Shown in pieces: positions 34,876 to 44,953 of a DNA stretch of 64,000 nt. The notes beneath the pieces are model-generated. The model did no database searches. It was given only the letters and a program-made list of their open reading frames with translations, and had not been told where the DNA came from. The stretch lies in the NCBI GenBank assembly GCA_934271235.1, contig CAKQQT010000003.1, positions 62,001 to 126,000 on the forward strand, read 5' to 3'. The stretch's first letter is position 1; every line of letters begins with the position of its first letter. The translations under genes were made by a program, and so were the position numbers. The DNA is from an uncultured Clostridia bacterium (GTDB taxonomy: Bacteria; Bacillota; Clostridia; Peptostreptococcales; Anaerovoracaceae).

Positions 34876-35183
34876 GAAGTTTCCTCCAAAAGTCACCGTG
34901 CGTTGTTGATTTCACTCAAATCACATCCAAACAGCATTCCTTGAAAATCGTGTTGACCCCACAGATTCTCAGTAAACGTTATCGAGGTATCTGTATTCTC
35001 TCCCAGACTGACTGATTTCAAAACCGATTTGCTGTATTCAGACATTGTAGGCAAGCTCGCCCTTCAAAGAATAAAAGGATAAATGTTATTTCTTGCGCGT
35101 TTGCTTCAATTACAGTTTAACACATTGCATGAAATTTCAAAAGAATCTTTTTAAATATTAGAACAATGAGGCAAAATACATCT
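34876..35183. other. Intergenic region between the divergent sensor kinase and DUF4143 genes
   Basis: This AT-rich stretch lies between the start of the sensor kinase gene and the 34-bp repeats of the DUF4143 gene. I see no gene and no convincing sigma-54 site. A sigma-A promoter for the two-component genes is expected here but not clearly visible. Confidence 0.5.
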
Positions 35184-35285
35184 ATATCCTGCGCACTGTC
35201 ATAGATTTTTTATTTTTGTATCTTGCGCATTATTGGACTTTTTTTAATTTTATATCTTGCGCACTGTCATATTTCCTGCTACAAT
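35184..35285 (+). promoter_or_regulatory. 34-bp tandem repeats ending in a sigma-A promoter
   Basis: Three copies of a 20-bp unit like ATATCTTGCGCACTGTCATA begin at 35184, 35218 and 35252, exactly 34 bp apart, with AT-rich spacers. The third copy supplies the -35 box TTGCGC (35257-35262), which is 17 bp from TACAAT (35280-35285). The arrangement suggests cooperative operator sites controlling the ATPase gene that follows. Confidence 0.65.
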
Positions 35286-35331
35286 GATTTTGGCACTGCG
35301 ATTGCAAATAACGGAAAGGGGACGAAGTATT

Positions 35332-36690
35332 ATGGAAATCAAGCGAAAAATTTATCAAAATCTCTGCGAATGGAAACAATCCGCTAATGGAAAAAAAGCT
35401 CTTATGATTGAAGGTGCCAGACGAATCGGAAAGTCTACCGTTGCAGAGGAATTCGGAAAAAAAGAATATAAATCCTATATTCTGATTGATTTTAACAAAG
35501 CCTCAAAAAAGGTCAAAGATCTCTTTGATGATCTTACCGAACTTGATATTTTTTTCCAGTCCTTATCTTTAGAATATAATACCCGGCTGTATAAACGAGA
35601 AAGCTTGATCATATTTGATGAAATACAAAAGTTTCCAAAAGCAAGGGAGTCCGTCAAGTACCTTGTGGCAGACGGCCGTTATGATTTCCTGGAAACCGGC
35701 TCCCTGATTTCAATCAAAGAAAATGTCGAAAGTATTACCATACCTTCCGAAGAACGAAAAATCAGAATGTATCCGCTTGATTTTGAAGAATTTGCTTCGT
35801 TCTTGGGCGAAGATCTTTTGCTTGCATATATCGCCGAATGTTGGAAAAAGAAAGAGCCTTTGGAAAGATCCATGCACAATAAGGCTTTGCGCCTTTTCAA
35901 AGAATATCTTCTCGTCGGCGGTATGCCTCAGGCAGTTCTCGCATACAAACACGAAGGGCGCGATTTCGCGGCGGCAGATATAGAAAAACGCGATATTTTG
36001 AACCTTTATCGCGATGATATCAAAAAAGCAGCCGGAAGATACAACTCCAAAGTTTCCGCAATCTTTGAAAATATCCCTGCTTATTTATCGACACATGAAA
36101 AAAAAATCGTACTGAATGAAATCGATGCCGGCGGCACATTTGATAAATATGATGAACCACTTTTTTGGCTGGATGACTCTATGATTTGCAGCCTCTGCTA
36201 TAAATGCAATGATCCTAATATTGGATTCGCATTAAACAAAAACGAGTCAGCGGTAAAATGTTATCTTGGAGATACTGGCTTGCTTGTCAGCCTTGCTTTC
36301 AGCGAAAACGAGCTCTCCGAAAACAATTTGTATAAACAGATCATGGACGGAAAACTCTCGATTAATCAAGGGATGATTTATGAAAACGCGATTGCGCAAA
36401 TGATAACAGCGAAAGGGAAAAAATTATTTTTTTATACACGTTACAGCAAAGAAAAGCACAGAAACGATATTGAAATTGATTTCATGCTATCAAACGACAG
36501 CAAACTCAATCTCAAAATCATTCCTGTAGAAGTAAAATCCGCGAAAAACTATTCCACAACGTCACTGGACACATTTTATAATCTTTATCGTCAAAGGATC
36601 AGCATGTCTTTCGTCATCCATCCGAAGAACCTCGTTGTGACGGAAAAAGTGATTAAACTCCCGCCTTATATGTTTTTTGCCGCGTTTTAG
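35332..36690 (+). CDS. DUF4143-family ATPase
   Basis: This 452-residue protein has an N-terminal AAA domain with Walker A EGARRIGKST and Walker B SLIIFDEIQKFPKA. A winged-helix middle follows, and a C-terminal DUF4143 region has the PD-(D/E)xK-like element NDIEIDFMLS...IIPVEVKSAKNY. The family is common in accessory regions; its role is unknown. The ATG at 35332 is set by AAAGGGG upstream and by the family N-terminus. It converges with jetD and the stop codons overlap by 4 bp. Confidence 0.9.
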   Translation: MEIKRKIYQNLCEWKQSANGKKALMIEGARRIGKSTVAEEFGKKEYKSYILIDFNKASKKVKDLFDDLTELDIFFQSLSLEYNTRLYKRESLIIFDEIQKFPKARESVKYLVADGRYDFLETGSLISIKENVESITIPSEERKIRMYPLDFEEFASFLGEDLLLAYIAECWKKKEPLERSMHNKALRLFKEYLLVGGMPQAVLAYKHEGRDFAAADIEKRDILNLYRDDIKKAAGRYNSKVSAIFENIPAYLSTHEKKIVLNEIDAGGTFDKYDEPLFWLDDSMICSLCYKCNDPNIGFALNKNESAVKCYLGDTGLLVSLAFSENELSENNLYKQIMDGKLSINQGMIYENAIAQMITAKGKKLFFYTRYSKEKHRNDIEIDFMLSNDSKLNLKIIPVEVKSAKNYSTTSLDTFYNLYRQRISMSFVIHPKNLVVTEKVIKLPPYMFFAAF

Positions 36691-38075
36691 CGCGTTTTTC
36701 TATCCTGCGCACGGTCGTCTTCCTCGCCGGATCTTCCAAGCAGCAGCTCCTGATACCCGGCGCGGCGGTATCTGCGGATCAATTCCGCCGCGCCCACAAG
36801 CTGCGGATGTGTGATCCGATCCAGCATTTTGAGCCTGCGGTCGCTGATGATCTCCCGGGACATGGACTGTTTGTAGTCTTCGGCGGACATCCCGACGAAG
36901 CGAAACGCGCCCGGATAGTATTCCGCGAGTTTCTGTCCGATCAAAAGTCCCTCCGGATCCAGGTCACCCGCATAAGAAACTCTGGTGCCGGAAGCCGCGA
37001 GCAGGTCCAGCGCCACCAAAGCCGCCAGGCGCGGCTGCCCGTTCATGCACAGATACGCGTGCCCGCCGTCATCCTCCGCGCAGAGCATCGCGAAGATCGA
37101 AGGGTTCTCCACAATCAGGATCCGCTGATCCGGACACAGGAGTTTCTCCCATTTCAGCATGACCGCAAGCGGTACCTGCACCATGTCTTTCTCCGCGCAA
37201 AAGCCCGCCATCCCCGGATGTGTTCCCGGATGTGCCTCTCCGGAACGCTCGTCCTCGCCGCGCGGTTCTCTTCTGCGCTGTACGGCCTGCACACCGTACA
37301 GCATCACGTAATTGGATACGTCATCGATCAGCAGACCGACCGTCAAAAAACTGCGCTGTCGCTGATAAGCGTGCAGGATCTTCTCGTCACGGAGCACGAT
37401 CCCGCGATGCGCAAGATCGGCCTGTACCAGACGATACAGAAGGCTTCCTCCGGCTGTTCCCGCGTCAAAGGCATGCGGATTGCCGGTCAGCTTGGCTGCG
37501 AATACCGCCAGATACATTGTCCTTTCTTCCCGATAAGGGAACGCGCCGCAGATCCGCAGCGCAAGCCGCAAGGTTTCCTCCCACCGTCGCAGAGTCTCTT
37601 GCTGCCGTTCCCGCGACAGATCCGTGATCTCACCGGTTGTTTCCGGTTTGACCACCGCCAAGATCGGCTGCAAAAGCTCGATCGCGTAAGTACCCGCAAA
37701 ATCCCGGCACACCGACTTGAGGATTTCCTGCTGTTCGTTCCGAAACCCCGCCCGAATCTCCTTTTTTCCCTGCAGTTCTTCGCCAAAAAACAGATGCAGC
37801 AGCCGTTCCGGCGCAAGATCCGCGTAGCGGCTTGCCGCCAAAGCCTTTTCAAAGGCCTGCGCGGAGATCGACACGCTCTTTTGTCCATGAAAATTTTTGC
37901 CGAAAAAACCTTCCAGCGTCTCGATCTCCTCCGCGGACAATCCGCGGAGTCTCACCGTTCCCGCGAAACGTCCGTAAGACTGATATTTTTCCCGGAAACC
38001 GCGGAATAAACGCGTCCAGACCTTGCTTCCTCGAAAGTAAGCCAGCGCCCGCGCTTCTTCTCTTTGCAGATTCAT
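36687..38075 (-). CDS. jetD: Wadjet defence protein JetD (type II, TIGR02679-like nuclease)
   Basis: This 462-residue nuclease subunit of the Wadjet plasmid-defence complex has an N-terminal arm domain and a C-terminal Toprim-like domain with LIVENPSIFAML and YAGDLDPEGL (the DxD metal ligands). Wadjet uses SMC-like loop extrusion to recognise small circular DNA, which JetD then cuts. ATG 38075 overlaps the jetC stop codon and has GGAGG 10 nt upstream; an in-frame ATG at 38081 is also possible. Confidence 0.9.
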   Translation of the reverse strand: MNLQREEARALAYFRGSKVWTRLFRGFREKYQSYGRFAGTVRLRGLSAEEIETLEGFFGKNFHGQKSVSISAQAFEKALAASRYADLAPERLLHLFFGEELQGKKEIRAGFRNEQQEILKSVCRDFAGTYAIELLQPILAVVKPETTGEITDLSRERQQETLRRWEETLRLALRICGAFPYREERTMYLAVFAAKLTGNPHAFDAGTAGGSLLYRLVQADLAHRGIVLRDEKILHAYQRQRSFLTVGLLIDDVSNYVMLYGVQAVQRRREPRGEDERSGEAHPGTHPGMAGFCAEKDMVQVPLAVMLKWEKLLCPDQRILIVENPSIFAMLCAEDDGGHAYLCMNGQPRLAALVALDLLAASGTRVSYAGDLDPEGLLIGQKLAEYYPGAFRFVGMSAEDYKQSMSREIISDRRLKMLDRITHPQLVGAAELIRRYRRAGYQELLLGRSGEEDDRAQDRKTR

Positions 38076-41000
38076 CGACATCTTTCCTCCATCTTGCTCT
38101 CGCTCTCCAGCGCTTCCCGACGGCTGCCGTTCCACAGATAGGACATGACGGTAACAAATTTCGCGTTGCCCGGCCGCTGCAGCTGGTAGATCGCCAGCGC
38201 GTCCAGCGTATCACAGTCTCCCCAGAGAACCTGCGAGTTGATGATAAAATCAAAACCAAATTCCGACATCAGGCGGAACATGTCCCGGATATTCCTGCTG
38301 TCCACGCCGGCGAACGCCTCGTCCAAGGAGATCAAACGCGGCGCGTCCTTGCTGCCACCCTCATATTTGGCGAAGACGGCCGAGAACAGCGGCACATACA
38401 TGGCCATCGCCTTTTCGCCCCCGCTGAAGGTCCCGAAGACGCTGTTGGTCAGCTCGCGCTGCCGTTCCCCGGTCTTCTGCGTGAACAGCTGGAATTCAAA
38501 CCATTTGCGATAATCCAGCGTATCCTTCATCACCTGATAGAAGGATACCAGGCCGGCCTGCTCGCCGCTGCTTCTTCTTGCTTCCTCCACTTTGGAGCGA
38601 AAATGCGCGGACAGGCGGCGGCTTTCCTCTTCCGTCATCGAAAGATAATCTTTTTTGAGCAGCTGCACCAGTTCCCCGGTATCCAGCTGATCCTCCGCCT
38701 CCGCGGATCTGCTTCTCCATTTCAGGCTCAGCTTCAGCCCGCTGGACGTGTTCATGCTGCCCATCAGCTGATTCATATTGCTGACCCAGCTGCCGGCAGC
38801 GTTAATCTTGCCGCGGATCTTGCGGCTGACCGTATTGGATAAGATGTCCTCAAACAGCTCGCGGTCTTTTCCCGAGATCAGATCCTTTAATTCCGTGATA
38901 TCCGCCTTCAGGCAGGCGATCAGCTGCGGGAACGGCATTTCATTGCCTTGGTACCGCGCCCGGATATCGTTGCGCTTGGCAGTCATAGCCGTTTCCGGCT
39001 GTCCCTCATCCTCCTCCGCGAAAAGGTCGGATTTCAGATTCGGCTGATATTCATTCAGGAAATCCCGCTGCTGGTAATAGACCTCATTGAGCCTTTGGTT
39101 CACGCTCTCCCAACTGAGTCCCTCCGCGTCATTTTTGAGATACTGCATGATCGCGCGGGCCTGCGTGCCAATCTCCTCCGGGATCTCCACATATGCCAGC
39201 TTCCGTTCTTTCTCACAGCATCTGGCCAGCCTTGTTTCGATCTTGTCCAGATCCGCGAGCTGACTCGCACAGGCTTCGATTTCCTGCTCTAAGATCTTGC
39301 ATTCCTCCTGGCATCTCGTCATGCTTTTGGTATTTTCGGTCAGTTTCTTCGGAAAATCTTCCAGCCAGGCTGTGCAGGCGTCCAAGCGTTCTTTGATCGC
39401 CGCGTAGTCTGTCAGTTCCAGCTGGCTGCGCACCGAAGCAAGCTCCATCTGCTTTTTCAGACGATTGCGCTCCGCGTCGGCAAGTTCGTCCCGGACCGCC
39501 GCGATGTCTTCTTCGATGTCTTCCGCCTGCATCGCCAGACCGCGGATCTCCTGCACCGTCTTCAAATAGAGCTCGTGCGCGGATGTAAGCCGGACCAACA
39601 ATTTGTCGTATGCTTCCGCTGCTTCTTTCGCCTGCTTAAACACTGCGAAGGAAAGATCGAGATGCAGATTTTTTCCGGCTTCATAAGCCGCTTCCTGCTT
39701 CTCGCGGATCTGATTTTTGATCTGCTGCAGGTCGTCTTCCAGGTGATCCTTGTCCTTTTCCAAGCGACTGCAGTTATTCTCCGCATCCTGCACCTCCCGC
39801 CACGCGGCTTTGAGATCGCTATCCTGCGGGAATGCCCGGTACTCAGCCTCCAGCTGCACAAGACGCGCTTCGATCTGCTCGCAGAACGCTTGCAGCGTTT
39901 CCAGTTCCTGTTCCAGCCTTTCGATCTCGGCTTCACAGGCGCGGATCTTCGCAAGGCGCGCGTTTTCACGGGCTTTCGTGCCGAGGAACGCTGCCTTGTG
40001 CTGCCCGGTGATCGTACCCGACAGCACGCCGATCCGGTAGCTTCCGTCCGTCCTGACCGATGCCTGTCCATCTCCGTCATAAGCGATGCTGCCCAAAATG
40101 CTCGTCAGCCTCTGATTGGAAAAAATATCGTTCACCTCATCGTTGAGCTGCAGGATATCGAGCAGGCTTTTGCCTGCCTGCGGACTTCCCGCGAACAGAT
40201 AGCGGTCCGCGCAGCCTTCCGCAAAGGTCATGACCCGCTCACGATACTGCTCTTCGATCACCAGCGCGTCCAGGATCCCCATCGCGAGCAGCGCCTCCTC
40301 GAGGCGGTCACAGGCGGCTTCCTCCAAGGTGTCGTCAAATTCGATCACTTTATAAAATTCCTGATACGGGATCCCTAGCGCCGTAAGTCTGGCTCTGTTT
40401 GCCAAAACCGCCTCACTGCGCTCCGGCTCTGGTTCTTTTTGATCCTCCCATTCTTTCAGTTCCCTGCGGACCGAAGTAAGCGCTTCTTCGGTTTCCGTAA
40501 GTAAGGCTGACTTTTCATGCTGCAGGCTCTGCAGGCCACTTCGCAGCGTCTGCTTCACATCCGCCGCGATCTGACGCGCCTGGCCGAAGTCCGCGTTTTC
40601 GTCGTAATCATCCGCAAAACGGCTGATCCTGCCTAAGACTGCCTGCGCAAGTTTCAACTCCGTGTTGCCCGCTTCCCAACGGTAGAGCGCTTCTTTCCAC
40701 TCACTTCCGACCCGGATCAGCAGATTTTCCGCTTCCGTTTGCTTGCGCTGCGCACGGTCCAGTTCGCGAACGACGCGATCGCGTTTTTCCGTAAGCGCGT
40801 CGTTCTCTTTTTTGAGCTGCTGTGTTTCCTCCAAGATCTGAAAGGTTTCTCCGATCCCCACCTTCGTCATGTGGAATTGTTTTTGATGCACTGTATAGTC
40901 GTATATCTCGTCAAGCCGGCCCAAAAGCTCATCTCGGAAGAAAGCATGCTCGTCGAAAGCCATATCGTCCGCTTCGTCTTCCATTTCTTCTAAGTATCGG

Positions 41001-42160
41001 CGGATCGTTTTTTCCCTGTCGTATTTTTCATTCTCGGTATCTTTACGCTTAGATTCCAGATCGCGCAGACGCTGCTGCTTCGTTTCCAGCATTTGCGTCT
41101 TTTCCAGCACCGTAGTGCCGAAGCTCTCGCTTTCTTTTTCCAGCTCGCTTTCCCGCTGTTTCAGCATCGCTGCGTCGCTTTTGCCCAGAGATTCCCGTTC
41201 TTTCTCCATGGCCTGCCGTGTGGCTTCCATTTCCTGCTGCGCGGTCTCGCACGCCGCGATCTGCTCCCTGCGGGACTGCAGGGTCTTTTCTTTCTGCGCC
41301 TTCTGCGTTTTGGTCTGCGCGAGCTTTTCCTGCGCTTCCTGACAGGCGGCCGCTTTCTTATACAGCATCAGCCGGTTATATTTATCGTAGGCCCGCTGGA
41401 TCTTTTCGGCGGCGGCGATGGCCGCTTCCTCGTCCTTAAGCTTGCGGCTCAGCTCGTCCATGTTCTCGATCGCCTCCGACATCGGCCGCAGATCGTCGTC
41501 CGAAAGGGGCTGCAGCGAATCGCTGAGGATCTCGTTGATCACAGATGGTTTAAAGTCCTTGGAAAGCTTCGGCGTCCGCAGCTGGATCAGAAGGTCGATC
41601 AATTCCTTATATTCGTCCTTGCTCTCAAATCCAAAGACGTGGCTGTTCACATATTCCATGTAATCCGCCTGCTTATCGAACACGCGCCCGCCCTTTTCGA
41701 TACGGTTTTCCAATTCTTTCTTCGACAGCGTGATCTTCTCCCCAATGGATTTATATAAGAAAAAGTCTTTGCCGATCCGCCTGCCGTCCGAGATCGCGAA
41801 ATACCACTTGTCCAGCGGTTTTCCCTTTCGCGCGCGGATGCCCATGCCGATCGTCAAATACTCTTCACTGTCTCCGCGCCGAAATTCCAGATAAAGATAG
41901 CCGGTCCGCTCTTCCCGATCATCGTCATCCTCCAAAAGGTAGCTGTTCATCTTACGGTCGCGGCTTCCGAACGGATCCAGCCGTTCCGGGCTCATGTTGC
42001 CGTCCAAAAGCAGCGGTACGACGCTCTGCATAGTAACGGATTTGCCGGAGCCGTTCGAGCCGCGGAGCAGCATCCTGCCCTTGGCGAACGTAAATTCCTG
42101 TTCATCGTAGTACCAAAAATTCACCAGTCCGATCTTATTTGCCTGCCATCTGCCGCTCAT
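38072..42160 (-). CDS. jetC: Wadjet defence protein JetC (type II SMC-like ATPase, TIGR02680-like)
   Basis: This 1362-residue SMC/MukB-like ATPase has Walker A GSNGSGKS at residues 34-41, then LDPFGSRDRKMNSYLL and ERTGYLYLEFRRG as in the TIGR02680 family. Two long coiled-coil arms (about 230-530 and 700-1050) surround a hinge. The C-terminal head has the signature FGTFSGGEKAMAMYVPL and Walker B LISLDEAFAGVD. It is the motor that extrudes DNA loops. It overlaps jetB by 4 bp and has GAGGAAAAGG before its ATG. No coding damage is visible. Confidence 0.95.
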   Translation of the reverse strand: MSGRWQANKIGLVNFWYYDEQEFTFAKGRMLLRGSNGSGKSVTMQSVVPLLLDGNMSPERLDPFGSRDRKMNSYLLEDDDDREERTGYLYLEFRRGDSEEYLTIGMGIRARKGKPLDKWYFAISDGRRIGKDFFLYKSIGEKITLSKKELENRIEKGGRVFDKQADYMEYVNSHVFGFESKDEYKELIDLLIQLRTPKLSKDFKPSVINEILSDSLQPLSDDDLRPMSEAIENMDELSRKLKDEEAAIAAAEKIQRAYDKYNRLMLYKKAAACQEAQEKLAQTKTQKAQKEKTLQSRREQIAACETAQQEMEATRQAMEKERESLGKSDAAMLKQRESELEKESESFGTTVLEKTQMLETKQQRLRDLESKRKDTENEKYDREKTIRRYLEEMEDEADDMAFDEHAFFRDELLGRLDEIYDYTVHQKQFHMTKVGIGETFQILEETQQLKKENDALTEKRDRVVRELDRAQRKQTEAENLLIRVGSEWKEALYRWEAGNTELKLAQAVLGRISRFADDYDENADFGQARQIAADVKQTLRSGLQSLQHEKSALLTETEEALTSVRRELKEWEDQKEPEPERSEAVLANRARLTALGIPYQEFYKVIEFDDTLEEAACDRLEEALLAMGILDALVIEEQYRERVMTFAEGCADRYLFAGSPQAGKSLLDILQLNDEVNDIFSNQRLTSILGSIAYDGDGQASVRTDGSYRIGVLSGTITGQHKAAFLGTKARENARLAKIRACEAEIERLEQELETLQAFCEQIEARLVQLEAEYRAFPQDSDLKAAWREVQDAENNCSRLEKDKDHLEDDLQQIKNQIREKQEAAYEAGKNLHLDLSFAVFKQAKEAAEAYDKLLVRLTSAHELYLKTVQEIRGLAMQAEDIEEDIAAVRDELADAERNRLKKQMELASVRSQLELTDYAAIKERLDACTAWLEDFPKKLTENTKSMTRCQEECKILEQEIEACASQLADLDKIETRLARCCEKERKLAYVEIPEEIGTQARAIMQYLKNDAEGLSWESVNQRLNEVYYQQRDFLNEYQPNLKSDLFAEEDEGQPETAMTAKRNDIRARYQGNEMPFPQLIACLKADITELKDLISGKDRELFEDILSNTVSRKIRGKINAAGSWVSNMNQLMGSMNTSSGLKLSLKWRSRSAEAEDQLDTGELVQLLKKDYLSMTEEESRRLSAHFRSKVEEARRSSGEQAGLVSFYQVMKDTLDYRKWFEFQLFTQKTGERQRELTNSVFGTFSGGEKAMAMYVPLFSAVFAKYEGGSKDAPRLISLDEAFAGVDSRNIRDMFRLMSEFGFDFIINSQVLWGDCDTLDALAIYQLQRPGNAKFVTVMSYLWNGSRREALESESKMEERCR

Positions 42161-43314
42161 GCCTTTTCCTCACTTTCCTCTTCCGTTTTATCCGTAAAGT
42201 CTTCCGGATAACGGCCTCGGAGCTTGCCCGCTGCCGGATAGATCCGCACCTGCCGCGTCTCCTTTAATTCTCTGCTGAACATCCAGCGTTCCATTTCCTC
42301 CGCGATCACGCGTACAAACTCGCCGTCCGGCATTTCTCGGTACTTCTTCGCGAAGCCGTGCGCGAAGTCCCGTTTGACCTTCCCGATAACCTGTCCAAAT
42401 TCCAGATCACTGACCACGCAGGTCTCGTCGTTTTCTGTCTTCCAAGCTCCGGCGCGGATCTTTTTCTGCATCTCGCCGAGCACTAAAAGCACGATATCGG
42501 CCAGCACGTTTGCGGATGGGAACTCCTTCCCGATGCGGCAGTCCTCGCCCAGCATCAGGTAAGCGCTCCCTTTGTGGATATGGACCCGGCAGTCGAAGAT
42601 CTTCTCGAGATCATCGCTGAGTCTGCGTCCGTAATACTTCAGATATTCGAAATCTTCCGGCGCGCCGTCCCCGCGGTACATACCGGGCGCGAAGAGCAGG
42701 CGTTTGTACACGCGCTGCCGTCTGGCGATGCCCTTGTCCTCGTCGATGTCAAACCAGTCGCTCTGCGCGAAGTCCTCCGGCTTGTCGTATCCCCGAATAT
42801 CCCGCGAAAACGTCCGCATAAAATAGCGCGACGCTCCGGTGCTTTCATAAAGGACCTCGCCAGTCACGTTGTCCATAAAGGCTTCATCGCTGCCGTCGGT
42901 GATCTTGAGCATATCCTGCGTGATCGCGTAGCGCAGCACCTTGATCAGTCTCCGCCGGTTGGTGTATACCGTCCAGTCCACCGCTTCGCCCGGCATGTGG
43001 ACCGCCGTGTATTCCGTCAGCTGCGAAAGGATGAACTGCTCTCCGGCGTCCTTGTCTTCCAGGAACATCAGCAGCACGCACAAAAAGGCATACTCTTCCC
43101 GCGAGGTGAATTCCTGTACGCCCATGAAAGTCTCCGGAAGGACCGGTATTTTTTCCAGCTTGACCAAAAGCGCGTTTTCGATCAGCTGGCAGCCCATTTT
43201 TTCGGATGTGAATTTGCGGATCTCAGGTGCCGCGTCCCGGATCTTATAGTATAATTCTTTGTTTTCCGCCTTGAGCACCCAGCGGTTTCCAAGCAGGATC
43301 TCCAGTTCTCTCAT
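42157..43314 (-). CDS. jetB: Wadjet defence protein JetB (type II, TIGR02678-like)
   Basis: This 385-residue protein has tandem winged-helix character, corresponding to the KITE-like subunit that bridges JetA and JetC heads. Conserved segments include FLCVLLMFLEDKDAGEQF, VDWTVYTNRRRLIKVLRYA and GRRLSDDLEKIFDCRVHIHKGSAYL. It overlaps jetA and jetC by 4 bp each, as expected for a stoichiometric complex. GGAGG lies before the ATG. Confidence 0.92.
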   Translation of the reverse strand: MRELEILLGNRWVLKAENKELYYKIRDAAPEIRKFTSEKMGCQLIENALLVKLEKIPVLPETFMGVQEFTSREEYAFLCVLLMFLEDKDAGEQFILSQLTEYTAVHMPGEAVDWTVYTNRRRLIKVLRYAITQDMLKITDGSDEAFMDNVTGEVLYESTGASRYFMRTFSRDIRGYDKPEDFAQSDWFDIDEDKGIARRQRVYKRLLFAPGMYRGDGAPEDFEYLKYYGRRLSDDLEKIFDCRVHIHKGSAYLMLGEDCRIGKEFPSANVLADIVLLVLGEMQKKIRAGAWKTENDETCVVSDLEFGQVIGKVKRDFAHGFAKKYREMPDGEFVRVIAEEMERWMFSRELKETRQVRIYPAAGKLRGRYPEDFTDKTEEESEEKA

Positions 43315-44804
43315 TCCACCGCCTCCTCAAATACCAGCGCGAAGCGCGGCATCGTCAGATTGCCGTCGCACGCGCGCAGTACGCACTTCTGCCCGCTGCC
43401 GCTCTCATCCAGATGAAACAGCCTACCATCATCGGTCCTTGCCGTTTTCGCGGTATCCTCCAGCGCATTTGAAAGCCAGGTCAGGAGGATCTCCCGGATC
43501 TCCGGCTCGACCACAGGCAGCGCGCCAAAGTCGATCCTGCCGTCCTGTTCCAAGGCTCTGAGTTTTTCCATGTGTGCCTGCTGCACTTGCATCAACGCCT
43601 CGCGCGCGGCCTCTTTTTCGCGGCTCATATCGCGGATCGCGCTGCGGCCCGCGCGTTCCTTATACGTACGGACTCGCGGCTTCAGCGTGATCTCAAACGG
43701 CGCTTCGTCATATACGCTGCCGTTCATGGTGTCTGTTTCCCGTATCATATCCGCCTTCATATGCGCTGTCGCTTCCAGCCCGAACACCATCGCCGACAGC
43801 TTATGCGCCTGCTTGATATCTTCACATCTGAGGAAAATCTCCGCGACTCGGCGATATTCCTCACGCCGGTTCGCTCCCAACGCGTTCTTTTCGGAGATCT
43901 GCGCCGCGTATCGGGTGATCTTGCGGATGATGTCGTTGGTCTTGTCGAACAGCTTCGCAGCCTCGTTATCCTCACTGCCGTTCCCGCAGAACCACTCAAA
44001 GATGCTCTGCCAGCGGTCGTAGATCTTCTGTTCGATCTCCTGCCGGGTGATTTCTTCCCCGATACGCGGGATCGCCAGTTCATAGTCGATCACCTTTTCC
44101 AAGATCGCCTGTTTTTGCTGCTCGGTGATCCTGCGCAGCTGTTCCTCGATCGCGCCTACATTTCGCTGCAGGTTCTTGATAAAATTGCGCAGATATTCCA
44201 CCAGCTGATCCTTAAAGGTAAGGAACGCCCGCGTCTGCATCATCTGCTCGGCTTTGACGCTGCTCAGGCTGCTCATATAGTCCTTGTAGTTCTGATTCAG
44301 ACGCACAAAGTCATTGCTGAGATCGTTCCACCACGCATAGACTTTGCTGCCTTCCTGCTCGTCCTCCGCCATCTGTGCGAACACGGCAAGATAGCTCCGG
44401 ATACGTTCCAGCAGACTCGGCTCCAGCGACGCGCCCTCGATGTGCAGATTTTCCAGTCGCTGCACCAGACGCTCTACCTCGACGCCGACATCCGTCATGC
44501 TGTACTCAAACTTTTTGTTCTTGAATTCTTCAATGGAGTTCACATGGCGTGTGTCCTGATAAGCCTCTAAATTCTTCCATTCTGTCAGCATATCCAGGTC
44601 CTGCCGGCACTGCTCGATCCGATAGTCCGCGAACAGTCCTGTCTCCTGCATGGCTTCATAAACATCTTCCTGATACAATTTGTATTTTAATTTATCGTAA
44701 TGCATTAAAAAAATGCGCATAATGGCGCGATATCGGCTCACATTATCCGCATTCAAATATTTTGCCTCAGTCAAAGGCCGCATCGTCTTGTCCGTGATCT
44801 GCAT
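43311..44804 (-). CDS. jetA: Wadjet defence protein JetA (type II, TIGR02677-like kleisin)
   Basis: This 497-residue kleisin-like subunit begins with the YLNADNVSRYRAIMRIFLMHYDKLKY segment typical of TIGR02677, followed by long helices and a C-terminal winged-helix-like end. It closes the ring of the SMC complex. ATG 44804 is chosen because GAGGAAGCAAG lies upstream; an in-frame ATG at 44861 lacks a ribosome site. It starts a four-gene operon, A-B-C-D, all coupled by 4-bp overlaps. Confidence 0.92.
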   Translation of the reverse strand: MQITDKTMRPLTEAKYLNADNVSRYRAIMRIFLMHYDKLKYKLYQEDVYEAMQETGLFADYRIEQCRQDLDMLTEWKNLEAYQDTRHVNSIEEFKNKKFEYSMTDVGVEVERLVQRLENLHIEGASLEPSLLERIRSYLAVFAQMAEDEQEGSKVYAWWNDLSNDFVRLNQNYKDYMSSLSSVKAEQMMQTRAFLTFKDQLVEYLRNFIKNLQRNVGAIEEQLRRITEQQKQAILEKVIDYELAIPRIGEEITRQEIEQKIYDRWQSIFEWFCGNGSEDNEAAKLFDKTNDIIRKITRYAAQISEKNALGANRREEYRRVAEIFLRCEDIKQAHKLSAMVFGLEATAHMKADMIRETDTMNGSVYDEAPFEITLKPRVRTYKERAGRSAIRDMSREKEAAREALMQVQQAHMEKLRALEQDGRIDFGALPVVEPEIREILLTWLSNALEDTAKTARTDDGRLFHLDESGSGQKCVLRACDGNLTMPRFALVFEEAVE

Positions 44805-44887
44805 GAATCTTGCTTCCTCGTTTACTCTCTTTGGTTTTTCTTCTCGTTTTCCGGTCAGCATATCTCTAAGTCCGCTGCCCTGCTTTC

Positions 44888-44917
44888 ATTATAGCCGACT
44901 CGCAGCGATCCGGTCAA
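44888..44917 (-). promoter_or_regulatory. Sigma-A promoter of the Wadjet operon
   Basis: On the minus strand TTGACC (44917-44912) and TATAAT (44893-44888) are 18 bp apart, between the small upstream gene and jetA. The leader to the jetA ATG is about 75 nt. Confidence 0.78.
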
Positions 44918-44953
44918 TTGTTTCCGTGAAAAAAGGGGATGCTTTTTCTTTTT

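Noticed and set aside
35184..35271. CRISPR array suggested by evenly spaced repeats
   Set aside because: Spacers are only 14 bp and AT-rich, there are just three units, and no cas gene is present; the last repeat is part of a promoter.
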